The notes under the pieces are model-generated. The model had not been told where the DNA came from. It saw only the letters and a program-made list of their open reading frames with translations, and did not search any database. 64,000 nucleotides of DNA from Lapillicoccus sp. GTDB taxonomy: Bacteria > Actinomycetota > Actinomycetes > Actinomycetales > Dermatophilaceae. A program made the position numbers and the translations under genes. Below, in pieces: positions 19,395 to 27,302 of this stretch. Numbering within the stretch: the stretch's first letter is position 1; the number at the start of each line of letters is the position of its first letter. The stretch covers positions 1 to 64,000 of the forward strand of contig NZ_JANXRJ010000123.1 in NCBI RefSeq assembly GCF_025353065.1, given 5' to 3'.

Positions 19395-19416
19395 TGGCAC
19401 CGATCGGAGACCTCTC

Positions 19417-20244
19417 GTGAACCACACCCGCAGCGTTCCCACCCGCGTCGTCTCGGCCGTCCTCGCCCTGCTCATCGCGGTCGCCGCGCTCTTCCCGCTC
19501 GCCTGGATGGCCATCTCCGGCTTCAAGGGCAAGACCGAGGTGCTGCGCAGCCCGTTCCAGTTCTTCCCCGACGTGTGGCAGCTCCAGAACTACACCGACA
19601 TCCTCCACGACCCGGCGTTCGTCCGGGCGATGACGATCACCTTCCTCGGCGCCCTCGTCTTCACCGTGCTGAGCCTCGCCGTCAACTCCTGTGCTGCGTA
19701 TGCGTTCGCGCGCCTGGACTTCGGGCTGAAGGGCCTGTGGTGGGTCTTCTGCATCATGCCGATGTTCGTGCCCATGACGGCCATCCTGCTGACGTCGTTC
19801 GTCGTCGTCACCAAGCTCGGGATGCTCGACACCCTGGCCGTGCTCATCATCCCGGGGCTCGCCTCGAGCGCGCAGATGTTCTTCCTGGGGCAGTTCTACC
19901 TCAACATCCCGCTGGCCGTGGAAGAGGCCGCCCTCATCGACGGCGCCAGCCGCTGGCAGATCTTCGTGCGGATCTTCCTCCCGCAGTCGCAGGGTCCCTT
20001 CGTCGTCGTGGGAATCGGCTCGTTCCTCGCCTACTGGAACGCCTACGTCTGGCCGATCCTCGTCATCCAGAACCCCGACCTGACGCAGATCATGCAGTAT
20101 CTCGGCAGCTTCCGGTCCGACCGCGGCAACGAGTGGGGCCTGCTCATGGCCGGCTCGACCCTGGCGGCGCTGCCCACCGTCGTCCTCGTGCTGATCTTCC
20201 AGCGCTACATCGTCAACGGGGTCCGCATCTCCGGGATGAAGTGA
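19417..20244 (+). CDS. sugar ABC transporter permease (MalG/UgpE-like)
   Basis: 275 residues, six membrane helices, with a canonical EAA loop (EEAALIDGASRWQIFVRIF). GTG start. It completes the binding protein-permease-permease set of the locus and is the last gene before operator 4. Confidence 0.92.
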   Translation: MNHTRSVPTRVVSAVLALLIAVAALFPLAWMAISGFKGKTEVLRSPFQFFPDVWQLQNYTDILHDPAFVRAMTITFLGALVFTVLSLAVNSCAAYAFARLDFGLKGLWWVFCIMPMFVPMTAILLTSFVVVTKLGMLDTLAVLIIPGLASSAQMFFLGQFYLNIPLAVEEAALIDGASRWQIFVRIFLPQSQGPFVVVGIGSFLAYWNAYVWPILVIQNPDLTQIMQYLGSFRSDRGNEWGLLMAGSTLAALPTVVLVLIFQRYIVNGVRISGMK

Positions 20245-20289
20245 CCTCTCGGGTCGCGGCGGGACACCGTCGTGGTTACAGTCGTCAGT

Positions 20290-20297
20290 AATCGATT
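20290..20297. promoter_or_regulatory. LacI-type operator 4 (AATCGATT)
   Basis: AATCGATT within CAGTAATCGATTTCCC, 36 bases upstream of the second GH183 gene. It shows that this gene has its own regulated promoter within the same regulon. Confidence 0.7.
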
Positions 20298-20333
20298 TCC
20301 CACATTGGACGTCACCACCGAAGGAGCAGCTCG

Positions 20334-21449
20334 ATGACTGCAGGAGCAGACGGACCGGACCTCCACCCCGCACTGGTCTCCCGGCGAACACTGTTGCGGG
20401 GGAGGGCTGCTGCGGCCGGCGTGGTCGCCGGAGGCGCCCTCCTCACTGGTCAGGGCGCGATGGCCTGTGCCGCGGCAGGACCGGTGGCGACGAAGGTCAA
20501 GAACCTCGTCGGCACCCAGACCCCGGTGCAGTTCGGTATCGGCGCCACCGACCTCGGCATCCCCGCCCGCTGCCCGGACGGACGCACGCTCTGGGTCTTC
20601 GGCGACACCTTCGCCGGGGCGACGGTGGGCAGCGGCAACTGGCGCTCGCCCGTCGCGCTCTACTCCACCACCAGCAACCTCGCCTCGGGCGTGACCTTCA
20701 ACGGCGCCGTGGGCGGCGCCACTGCGGCGCAGCTCTGGCCCTACACCCACGGCACCGACACCCAGACCGTCATCCCGTCCGACGTCATCACCATCGGCGG
20801 GACGATGTACCTCCAGGCCATCGTCAACGGGCCGTCCTTCGGCGCCGTCCGCCGGACCGAGATCTGGAAGTCCGTCGACTCGGGCGCGACCTGGGTGCTC
20901 ACCGCCGCGCAGTTCCCGGGCGACAAGGACGGCGGCCTCTTCCAGCTCCTCAGCTGGGGGCTCGGCAACGACGGCTACGTCTACATCTACTCGACCGGTT
21001 TCCAGCGGAACGCGGGCTTCATCCTCCACCGGGTGGCCCAGGGGTCGATCGAGGACCCCGCGGCATACGAGCCCTGGGGGTGGAACGGCCGGGCGTGGCA
21101 GTGGAACGCCGCTGCCGCCTCGGTCATCCTCGACGGGAAGTTCGGCGAGCTCTGCCTGCGACCGATCGGCGGCAAGTGGGTCCTGACGTGGTTCGACGCC
21201 GGCAACTACCGCATCGACGCGATGGTGCTCAACACCCCGACGGACAACCTCGTCACCGCACCGAGGACGACGCTGATCTTCGGCGGGTCCTGGGGCGCCG
21301 AGGACAACACCCACGTGGCCCAGCTCTACGGCGGCTACCTCCTGCCGGGGTCCAGCCTCTCGGACCTCCACCTGTCGGTGAGCCAGTGGAACACCTCGAC
21401 CAACGACGTCTACCACTCGATGCAGTTCCGGGTGCGCGGCCTCGCCTGA
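20334..21449 (+). CDS. DUF4185/GH183 protein, Tat-exported, probable endo-D-arabinanase (copy 2)
   Basis: 371 residues. A twin-arginine signal (SRRTLLRGRAAAAGVVAGG) precedes the mature domain. GAMACAAAG could be a cleavage region or a weak lipobox. The DUF4185 domain shows LWVFGDTFAG, EIWKSVDSGATWVL and QLYGGYLLPGS. It is clearly diverged from copy 1 in primary sequence, which suggests a different cleavage preference. GAAGGAG lies upstream of the ATG. Confidence 0.83.
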   Translation: MTAGADGPDLHPALVSRRTLLRGRAAAAGVVAGGALLTGQGAMACAAAGPVATKVKNLVGTQTPVQFGIGATDLGIPARCPDGRTLWVFGDTFAGATVGSGNWRSPVALYSTTSNLASGVTFNGAVGGATAAQLWPYTHGTDTQTVIPSDVITIGGTMYLQAIVNGPSFGAVRRTEIWKSVDSGATWVLTAAQFPGDKDGGLFQLLSWGLGNDGYVYIYSTGFQRNAGFILHRVAQGSIEDPAAYEPWGWNGRAWQWNAAAASVILDGKFGELCLRPIGGKWVLTWFDAGNYRIDAMVLNTPTDNLVTAPRTTLIFGGSWGAEDNTHVAQLYGGYLLPGSSLSDLHLSVSQWNTSTNDVYHSMQFRVRGLA

Positions 21450-21481
21450 CGCTGCGGTTCCGCTTGCGTCCGACGCGGGGC

Positions 21482-22417
21482 TCAGGCGTGACTCGTCGCC
21501 TCGTGCTGCGTGTGGCTGTCGGGCTCGAGCTGGAAGGTGGAGTGCTCGATGGTCACCTCGAAGTGCTCGGCGACGCAGGCCTGAAGCTGGTCGAGCATCT
21601 GGGGGGCGTGCCCGTCGAGGAAGCAGGAGTCCTCGACCACGACGTGGGCACTGAGCACCGGCAGCCCGGAGCTGATCTGACTGGCGTGCAGGTCGTGGAC
21701 CGCGGTGACGTGGTCGAGGGCGAGCAGGTGCTCGCGCACCGACTGCAGGTCCAGCCCCCGGGGCGTGCCCTCGAGGAGCACCTCGACGGTCTCCCGCAGC
21801 AGCTTCAGGGTCCGCGGGATGATGAGCAGACCGATGAGGATCGACACCACGGCGTCCGCCCGCTGCCAACCGGTGAGGGCGATGACGAGGGCGGCCACGA
21901 GGACGGCGACGGAGCCGAGGGCGTCGTTGGCCACCTCGAGCAGGGCGGCCCGCATGTTGAGGTTGCCCGACCGGGCCCGGAGCAGGACCGCCATGGAGAC
22001 GAGGTTGCCGACGAGGCCGACGGCGCCGAAGACCACCATGGCGCCAGAGGCGACCACTGGCGGCTCGACCAGCCGACGGACCCCCTCGACGAGCACGAAC
22101 CCCCCGACCGCCAGCAGGATCGCGGCCTGCAGGGTCGCCGCGAGCACCTCGGAGCGGGCGTATCCCCAGGTGCGCCGGAGGGTGGCCGGCCGGAGCGCGA
22201 GGTTGGCCGCGATCAGGGCGATGAGCAGGCCGGCCGCGTCCGTGAGCATGTGGCCGGCGTCGGCCAGGAGCGCCAGGCTGCCCGAGACGACCGCGCCCAC
22301 CACCTCGACGACCAGGATCAGCGTGGTGATGGAGAGCACGACCACGAGGCGGCGCCGGTGGTCGCCGGACGCAGGGGTATGTGAGTGTCCGCTCGCGCCG
22401 TGGGTGTGGCCGCTCAC
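21482..22417 (-). CDS. CDF-family cation efflux transporter
   Basis: 311 residues with a His-rich N-terminus (SGHTHGASGHSHT), six membrane segments and a cytoplasmic C-terminal domain. The site on helix 2 reads DAGHMLTD. The matching helix-5 site reads LEVANDALGS, where the usual histidine is replaced by glutamate, a variation that can alter metal choice. The GTG start at 22417 overlaps the csoR stop by four bases (GTGA), so the two are translated from one message. Substrate probably Zn, Ni, Co or similar divalent ion. Copper would be unusual for a CDF. Confidence 0.9.
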   Translation of the reverse strand: MSGHTHGASGHSHTPASGDHRRRLVVVLSITTLILVVEVVGAVVSGSLALLADAGHMLTDAAGLLIALIAANLALRPATLRRTWGYARSEVLAATLQAAILLAVGGFVLVEGVRRLVEPPVVASGAMVVFGAVGLVGNLVSMAVLLRARSGNLNMRAALLEVANDALGSVAVLVAALVIALTGWQRADAVVSILIGLLIIPRTLKLLRETVEVLLEGTPRGLDLQSVREHLLALDHVTAVHDLHASQISSGLPVLSAHVVVEDSCFLDGHAPQMLDQLQACVAEHFEVTIEHSTFQLEPDSHTQHEATSHA

Positions 22418-22695
22418 GAGCGGACGAGGCGGGCGATGGCGTCCGAGGCTTCCTTGACCTTGGCCTCGGCCACGTCGCCACCCTCGCGGGCGGCGTCGAC
22501 CACGCAGTGCGACAGGTGGTCGTCGAGGAGGGCCAGCGCCACGGCCTGCAGCGCCTTGGTGGCCGCCGAGACCTGAGTCAGCACGTCGATGCAGTAGGTG
22601 TCCTGCTCGACCATGCGCTCGAGGCCCCGGACCTGGCCCTCGATCCGGCGCAGCCGCTTCAGCACGTCCTGCTTGTTGTCCTCGTAACCGACCAC
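22414..22695 (-). CDS. csoR: CsoR/RcnR-family metal-sensing repressor
   Basis: 93 residues, all-helical CsoR family. The metal ligands of the Cys-His-Cys set are present: TYCIDVLTQ on helix 2 and DDHLSHC on the next. The family DNA-binding face RRIEGQVRGLERM is intact. The GTG start at 22695 with GAGAAGGGA upstream is preferred over the long ORF on the track. A G/C-tract operator lies just upstream. Cu(I) is the usual ligand for this motif, but a CDF target gene suggests another metal may be sensed. Confidence 0.87.
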   Translation of the reverse strand: MVGYEDNKQDVLKRLRRIEGQVRGLERMVEQDTYCIDVLTQVSAATKALQAVALALLDDHLSHCVVDAAREGGDVAEAKVKEASDAIARLVRS

Positions 22696-22746
22696 GGCGT
22701 GGTGTCCCTTCTCGGATGGGGTACCCCGCGGGCACTTACTGATCTT

Positions 22747-22763
22747 ATACCCCCCAGGGGTTT
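22747..22763. promoter_or_regulatory. CsoR-type operator
   Basis: ATACCCCCCAGGGGTTT, an AT-flanked C-tract/G-tract dyad of the type bound by CsoR proteins, 52 bases upstream of the csoR start. Autoregulation of csoR and the CDF gene is inferred. Confidence 0.65.
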
Positions 22764-22843
22764 GTTCAGAGCCGTCCACCACCTCGCCGGCCTCGCAGTG
22801 CTCCGACGGATGGCGTTGTGCCCGGCTGCTACGTTGCTCCTCC

Positions 22844-23149
22844 ATGGACCTGACGCCGACCCTGTCGTCGCTCCTGGCCCAGGTCATCCCGGTGTTCATC
22901 CTGGCCCTGACCATCTCGCACGCCATCAACCGTGGGCCCCTGTGGTCGTTGCTCACCGTGACGTGGGTCCTGGTCGCACTGGTCGTCGGTGAGGTGGCAG
23001 CCCTGGTCGGCCCCTCCCTCTCAGCGGGGACAGCCGCATCGTGGTTGGCGGGGGTCGCCCTGTTCGCCGGCCTCCTCGGGGTGCTCGGGACCGCCATCGA
23101 GATCTGGCTGATCCTGCGCCGGCGCGACCATGAGCTGGGGAGACCGTGA
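22844..23149 (+). CDS. small membrane protein, three helices, unknown function
   Basis: 101 residues with three hydrophobic segments (VIPVFILALTISHAI, LLTVTWVLVALVVGEVAALV, WLAGVALFAGLLGVLGTAI) and an Arg-rich C-terminus. Divergent from csoR. The ribosome binding site is weak. I do not recognise the family. Confidence 0.5.
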   Translation: MDLTPTLSSLLAQVIPVFILALTISHAINRGPLWSLLTVTWVLVALVVGEVAALVGPSLSAGTAASWLAGVALFAGLLGVLGTAIEIWLILRRRDHELGRP

Positions 23150-23258
23150 GTCCACGGTCGGGTCACGGGAGGCGGCGGCACTTGACGCCGAGTCAAGTGG
23201 ACGAGACGCGGTCCGCGTGAGGCTCGAACCCCATCGGAGCACAAGGAGATCGACACCG

Positions 23259-24002
23259 TTGCCGCTCAACGACGCCCACGACGAGGCGATCCGCACGATG
23301 GAGTTCGGTTCGCCCGCGGCGGCGACGCGGGTCGTCATCATCCCGGGTCTCGGGCTGCCCTCCTACGTGATTCCCACGGCCACGGCCCTGGCGGTGCGCG
23401 GGATGGCCTGCTCCGTCCTCGACCTCCCCGGGTTCGGGTCCACCTCGAGCCTCTCGTGCGCTCCGGACGTGACGGCGATGGGCCGCGCCGCCGCCGCCTG
23501 GATCGCGCGCCTCCCGGTCGCCACCCGGGTGGTGGTCATGGGCCACTCCACCGGGTCGCAGGCCGCGCTCACCGCCGCGCTCGACGTCCAGCACTCCCGT
23601 CCCGACGCGGCGCTGGTGATGGCCGGTCCGACGTTCCACCCCGCTCACCGCGGGCCGGTCGGGCTCGCGCTGGCGACCCTCACGGCATACCGGGACGAGA
23701 CGCTCAGCGAGACGGTCACCGTCGTACCGGACCTCGTCCGCGGCCATCTCCGGGTCGTCCGCATCATCGCCTCGGGCATGCGCGACCGGCCGGAACGGCG
23801 ACTGGCCGCGCTGCGGCTCCCCCTCGTGCTGACGGCCGGCGAGCACGACACCTACGCGCCGAGGTCATGGCTCGAGACGCTGGCCCGCGCCGCCTCTCGC
23901 TCCCCGGCCGTGACGAGCGCGGTGCTGGCGGGTTCGCACAACAACCTCTACACCCATCCCGGCGCCCTGGCCCGCCTGATCGACACCGCCCTGCGCGCCT
24001 GA
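23259..24002 (+). CDS. alpha/beta hydrolase
   Basis: About 247 residues from a TTG start preceded by AAGGAG. The track start at 23130 overlaps the previous gene and adds non-conserved sequence. The ATG at 23298 is another option. The fold elements are the oxyanion strand VVIIPGLGLPSY, nucleophile elbow VMGHSTGSQ (Ser), the acid in TAGEHDTYAP and His in AGSHNNLYTH. Soluble, substrate unknown. It lies 18 bases before the sensor kinase gene. Confidence 0.82.
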   Translation: MPLNDAHDEAIRTMEFGSPAAATRVVIIPGLGLPSYVIPTATALAVRGMACSVLDLPGFGSTSSLSCAPDVTAMGRAAAAWIARLPVATRVVVMGHSTGSQAALTAALDVQHSRPDAALVMAGPTFHPAHRGPVGLALATLTAYRDETLSETVTVVPDLVRGHLRVVRIIASGMRDRPERRLAALRLPLVLTAGEHDTYAPRSWLETLARAASRSPAVTSAVLAGSHNNLYTHPGALARLIDTALRA

Positions 24003-24020
24003 GCCGGCGTCCTCGGCACA

Positions 24021-25502
24021 ATGGGTCGCATGACCGCAGCCCTTGCCCGCCTCTGGCGAGGAGGTCTGCGGCAGCAGGCCACCGTCGCGGCGGGCGCCGT
24101 GGTCGCGGTGGCCATGGTCGTTGGCAGCCTCGCCCTGCTCCTGCTGCTGCAGAGCTCCTTGACCTCGACCCTCCAGACGAGCCTCACCGCCCTGGTCGAC
24201 GAGGACGCGCAGACCCTCGTCGCCGAAGGCATGCAACCGATGGCCGCGGGGGAGGCCGACCGGGGTGCCGACAGCGTGCTGGTGCAGGTCCTGGCCACGG
24301 ACGGCACCGTCCTCTACACCTCCGAACCCGGTCGCCGGACCCCACCCACCTCGCTGCGGCCGGCGCCGGGTCAGACGGCGGTGAGCGGGCAGCGTCTCCT
24401 GCCGGTGCCCGGGCACCTCGCCGACCGACTCGTCGTCGCCCGGGGCGTCGTCCTCGGTGGCGCCCCGGTGGTGGTGGTGGCGATGGCGTCGCAGGAGCCG
24501 CAGGAGGAAGCGGTGCTCACCACAGGACTCCTGCTCCTCGGGGGGACGCCCCTGCTGGCGCTGCTCGCGGCGTGGGTCACGTGGTGGCGGGTGGGTCGGG
24601 CCCTGCGCTCCGTCGACCTCATCACCAGCCAGGTGGAAGGCATCGGGGCCGCCCACCTCACCCAGCGCGTCCCGGTCCCCCCGACGCGGGACGAGATCGC
24701 GCACCTCGCGGCGACGATGAACGAGATGCTCCGGCGGCTCGAGGCCTCGGACTCGCGGCAGCGTCGGTTCGTCGCGGATGCGAGCCACGAACTTCGTTCT
24801 CCCCTCTCGACGTTGACCGCTTCGCTGGACATCGCGGAGGCTGATCCGACCGGTCGCACCTGGGCCGAGCTGGCCGGCGTCCTGCAGTCCGAGACGCACC
24901 GGATGACCCGGCTCGTCGACGACCTCCTGCTCCTGTCCAAGGTGGACGACGGGGGGCTCGTCCTGCGTCACGAGGACGTGGACCTCGACGACGTCGCCGA
25001 CCGGGAGTGCCGCCGGCTGCGTCAGGTGAGCGGGGTGACGGTCGAGCTGGATGCCGTCGCCGTGCGGGTCGTCGGCGACGAGCTGCGGCTGGAGCAGGTC
25101 GTCCGCAACCTCGTCGAGAACGCGGCCCGCGCGGCCCGATCCGTCGTGCGGGTCGGTGTCAGGCGGCATACCGACGGGAGGGCCGGGTATGCCGCGGTCA
25201 CCGTCGAGGACGACGGGCCCGGCATCCCGGAGGAGGATCGCGAGCGGGTCTTCGAGCGGTTCGTGCGCCTCGACGAGAGCCGCTCCCGCCGCTCGGGCGG
25301 ATCGGGTCTCGGCCTCGCCATCGTCCGACAGATCGTCCAGGCGCACGGTGGCACCGTCCGGGTCGGCACCTCTGCCCTCGGTGGGGCGTTGGTCGAGATC
25401 GCTCTCCCCACCGGCGATCTCGTCACCGGCGATCTCGTCACCGGCGACGTCCTCACCGGCCACGACACACGCCCCCTGGGTCAGGTCGCCAGCAAGCGGT
25501 AG
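24021..25502 (+). CDS. two-component sensor histidine kinase
   Basis: 493 residues. A membrane helix at about 24-48, a short extracytoplasmic loop to about 150, a second helix near 175-195, then HAMP, the dimerisation H-box FVADASHELRSPLS, N-box LVENAARAA, G1 DDGPGIP and GGSGLGLAI. The C-terminal tail is an unusual repeat (TGDLVTGDLVTGDVLTG) from three 15-bp units. The stop overlaps the 3' end of the convergent response-regulator gene by 22 bases, so the partners are encoded on opposite strands rather than in one operon. Confidence 0.93.
   Translation: MGRMTAALARLWRGGLRQQATVAAGAVVAVAMVVGSLALLLLLQSSLTSTLQTSLTALVDEDAQTLVAEGMQPMAAGEADRGADSVLVQVLATDGTVLYTSEPGRRTPPTSLRPAPGQTAVSGQRLLPVPGHLADRLVVARGVVLGGAPVVVVAMASQEPQEEAVLTTGLLLLGGTPLLALLAAWVTWWRVGRALRSVDLITSQVEGIGAAHLTQRVPVPPTRDEIAHLAATMNEMLRRLEASDSRQRRFVADASHELRSPLSTLTASLDIAEADPTGRTWAELAGVLQSETHRMTRLVDDLLLLSKVDDGGLVLRHEDVDLDDVADRECRRLRQVSGVTVELDAVAVRVVGDELRLEQVVRNLVENAARAARSVVRVGVRRHTDGRAGYAAVTVEDDGPGIPEEDRERVFERFVRLDESRSRRSGGSGLGLAIVRQIVQAHGGTVRVGTSALGGALVEIALPTGDLVTGDLVTGDVLTGHDTRPLGQVASKR
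25410..25454 (+). repeat. three tandem 15-bp repeats inside the kinase gene
   Basis: ACCGGCGATCTCGTC twice exactly, then a degenerate third copy ACCGGCGACGTCCTC. The unit is a multiple of three, so copy-number change would alter only the length of the kinase tail. Located just before the antisense overlap with the regulator gene. Confidence 0.75.
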
Positions 25503-26152
25503 CCCACGCCGCGGACCGTCTCGATGGTGCGGCGGTCGAAGGGCGTGTCGATCTTCTTACGGAGGTAGCCCACATAGACCTCGACGATGTTCACGTCGCC
25601 CTCGAAGGCCGTGTCCCAGACGTGCTCGAGGATCTCGGTCTTCGTGACGACCTGGTCGCGGCGGTGCATCAGGTAGTTGAGGAGGGTGAACTCCTTCGGT
25701 GTCAGCGTGATCTCCGTGCCGGCCCGCGCGACCCGACGCCGCGCCGTGTCGAGGGTCAGGTCCCCGACCGACATCGTCGCGGGGCGCTCCGGGGCGCCCC
25801 GGCGGATGAGGGCCCGGAGCCGGGCGACCAGGATGAGGAAGCTGAACGGCTTCGTGAGGTAGTCGTCCGCGCCGAGGTCGAAGGCGTCGGTCTGGTCGTA
25901 CTCACCGTCCTTGGCGGTCAGCATGAGGACCGGGGTCCACACGTTGCGGGCCCGGAGCTGCTCGACAACCTGGTAGCCGTTGAGGCCGGGCAGCATGATG
26001 TCGAGCACGATGACGTCGTAGGGCAGTTCGCTCGCCGCCCACAACCCGTCGACGCCGTTGCCGTAGACGTCGACCGTGAAGCCCTCCTGGACGAGCCCTC
26101 GACGGACGACGTCGGCGAGCGCCTCCTCGTCCTCGACGACGAGGACCTTCAT
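25481..26152 (-). CDS. OmpR/PhoB-family response regulator
   Basis: 223 residues. The receiver domain has the acidic pair VVEDEE, phospho-acceptor DIMLPGLNG and the Lys of LTKPFSF. The C-terminal winged helix has LTPKEFTLLNYLM and TVRGVGYRL. Convergent and overlapping with the histidine kinase, its obvious partner. Direct TCTCA repeats lie in the promoter region it shares with the divergent membrane-protein gene. Confidence 0.93.
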   Translation of the reverse strand: MKVLVVEDEEALADVVRRGLVQEGFTVDVYGNGVDGLWAASELPYDVIVLDIMLPGLNGYQVVEQLRARNVWTPVLMLTAKDGEYDQTDAFDLGADDYLTKPFSFLILVARLRALIRRGAPERPATMSVGDLTLDTARRRVARAGTEITLTPKEFTLLNYLMHRRDQVVTKTEILEHVWDTAFEGDVNIVEVYVGYLRKKIDTPFDRRTIETVRGVGYRLLAT

Positions 26153-26274
26153 GACCCAGCTCCCGACCCGTGCACCGGGCCCATGGTGTCAGGGCTGCGG
26201 TCTCGACTCGTCACGTGCTCAGGCTAGAGCGGGCGGACTGAACTGCTCCTGAGGACGGGTTCTGTGCGTCCTCC

Positions 26275-26305
26275 GGTCGATCTCAACGTTCTCAGGTCGA
26301 TCTCA
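26275..26305. promoter_or_regulatory. direct repeats, candidate response-regulator binding site
   Basis: GGTCGATCTCA occurs at 26275-26285 and again at 26295-26305, with a further TCTCA between them at 26290. Tandem half-sites about one helical turn apart fit OmpR/PhoB-type binding. The site lies between the divergent regulator gene and the membrane protein gene at 26330. Confidence 0.45.
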
Positions 26306-26329
26306 GCGGGCAGGCCCCATGATCGTCAG

Positions 26330-27175
26330 GTGACGAAGCGCTCCACGCCCCCACGCCTTTCGGCCATGCCCGCGGAGGCGCTCTCGCGGGTTGCGGCCCC
26401 GACCGTCGCCTTCTGGGTCGCGAAGGCGCTCTCCACAGCGATGGGCGAGTCGGTCTCCGACTGGTCGATCCGCGCGCTCCCCCCGGTCGTCGCGGTCCTC
26501 GTCGGCTTCCTCGCGTTCGCCGCCGCGCTGGCCGTCCAGCTGCGCACCGGCCGCTACGTCCCGTGGCTCTACTGGACCACGGTCGCGATGGTCGGCGTCT
26601 TCGGGACGATGGCCGCCGACGTCGCTCACGTCGTCCTCGGACTCCCGTATGCCGCCTCGTTCCTGCTCTGTGCGGCGTTGCTGGCCGGGCTCTTCGCGGC
26701 GTGGCAGCGGACCGAGGGCAGCGTCTCGGTGCACGACGTCACGACCACCCGGCGGGAGCTGTTCTACTGGTCCGCCGTCGTCCTCACCTTCGCGATGGGG
26801 ACGGCCCTCGGCGACCTTGCTGCCGTGACCCTGCGCGGTTTGACGCATGGGTATGCCGGGTCGATCGTGCTGTTCACGGCCGCCATCCTCGTCCCCGTGG
26901 CCGGCTACCGGCTGCTGCACTGGGGCCCGGTGCTCTCGTTCTGGTTCGCCTACGTCCTCACCCGGCCGCTCGGCGCCTCGGTCGCCGACTGGCTGGGCAA
27001 GCCGGTCGCCGAGCGCGGGGTCGGTCTCGGCTCCGGCTGGGTCGGCCTCGTCCTGCTCCTCGCCATGGCCGCGGTCGTGGCCACGATGGGACGGCGCGGG
27101 GAGGTGCTGATCGACGCGGGGGGCGCGGTCGACGTCCATCGGACGGCCCCCGGGGCGTTGGCTGCCGAAGACTGA
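26330..27175 (+). CDS. COG4705-like multi-pass membrane protein
   Basis: About 281 residues from the GTG at 26330, with roughly eight hydrophobic helices. Three internal repeats share a pattern (KALSTAMGESVSDW; LTFAMGTALGDLAA; LTRPLGASVADWLGKP), typical of an uncharacterised actinobacterial and proteobacterial membrane family. Function unknown. Its promoter carries the TCTCA repeats, so it is a likely target of the adjacent two-component system. Confidence 0.75.
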   Translation: MTKRSTPPRLSAMPAEALSRVAAPTVAFWVAKALSTAMGESVSDWSIRALPPVVAVLVGFLAFAAALAVQLRTGRYVPWLYWTTVAMVGVFGTMAADVAHVVLGLPYAASFLLCAALLAGLFAAWQRTEGSVSVHDVTTTRRELFYWSAVVLTFAMGTALGDLAAVTLRGLTHGYAGSIVLFTAAILVPVAGYRLLHWGPVLSFWFAYVLTRPLGASVADWLGKPVAERGVGLGSGWVGLVLLLAMAAVVATMGRRGEVLIDAGGAVDVHRTAPGALAAED

Positions 27176-27273
27176 ACAGTCCGAGCCGGGCACCGAGCGG
27201 CCAGACGGGGAAACGGAACAGCCCGTTCGGCGGAAGCGTTGGCGGCCGGGCCGCGCCACCAGAGACGGTCATT

Positions 27274-27302
27274 GGCGAGACGGCCACCGGCGAGACGGCC
27301 AC
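27274..27302. repeat. tandem 15-bp repeat between convergent genes
   Basis: GGCGAGACGGCCAC occurs twice in tandem (27274-27287 and 27289-27302), ending at the PPK2 stop codon, in the short convergent gap after the COG4705-like gene. Confidence 0.6.
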
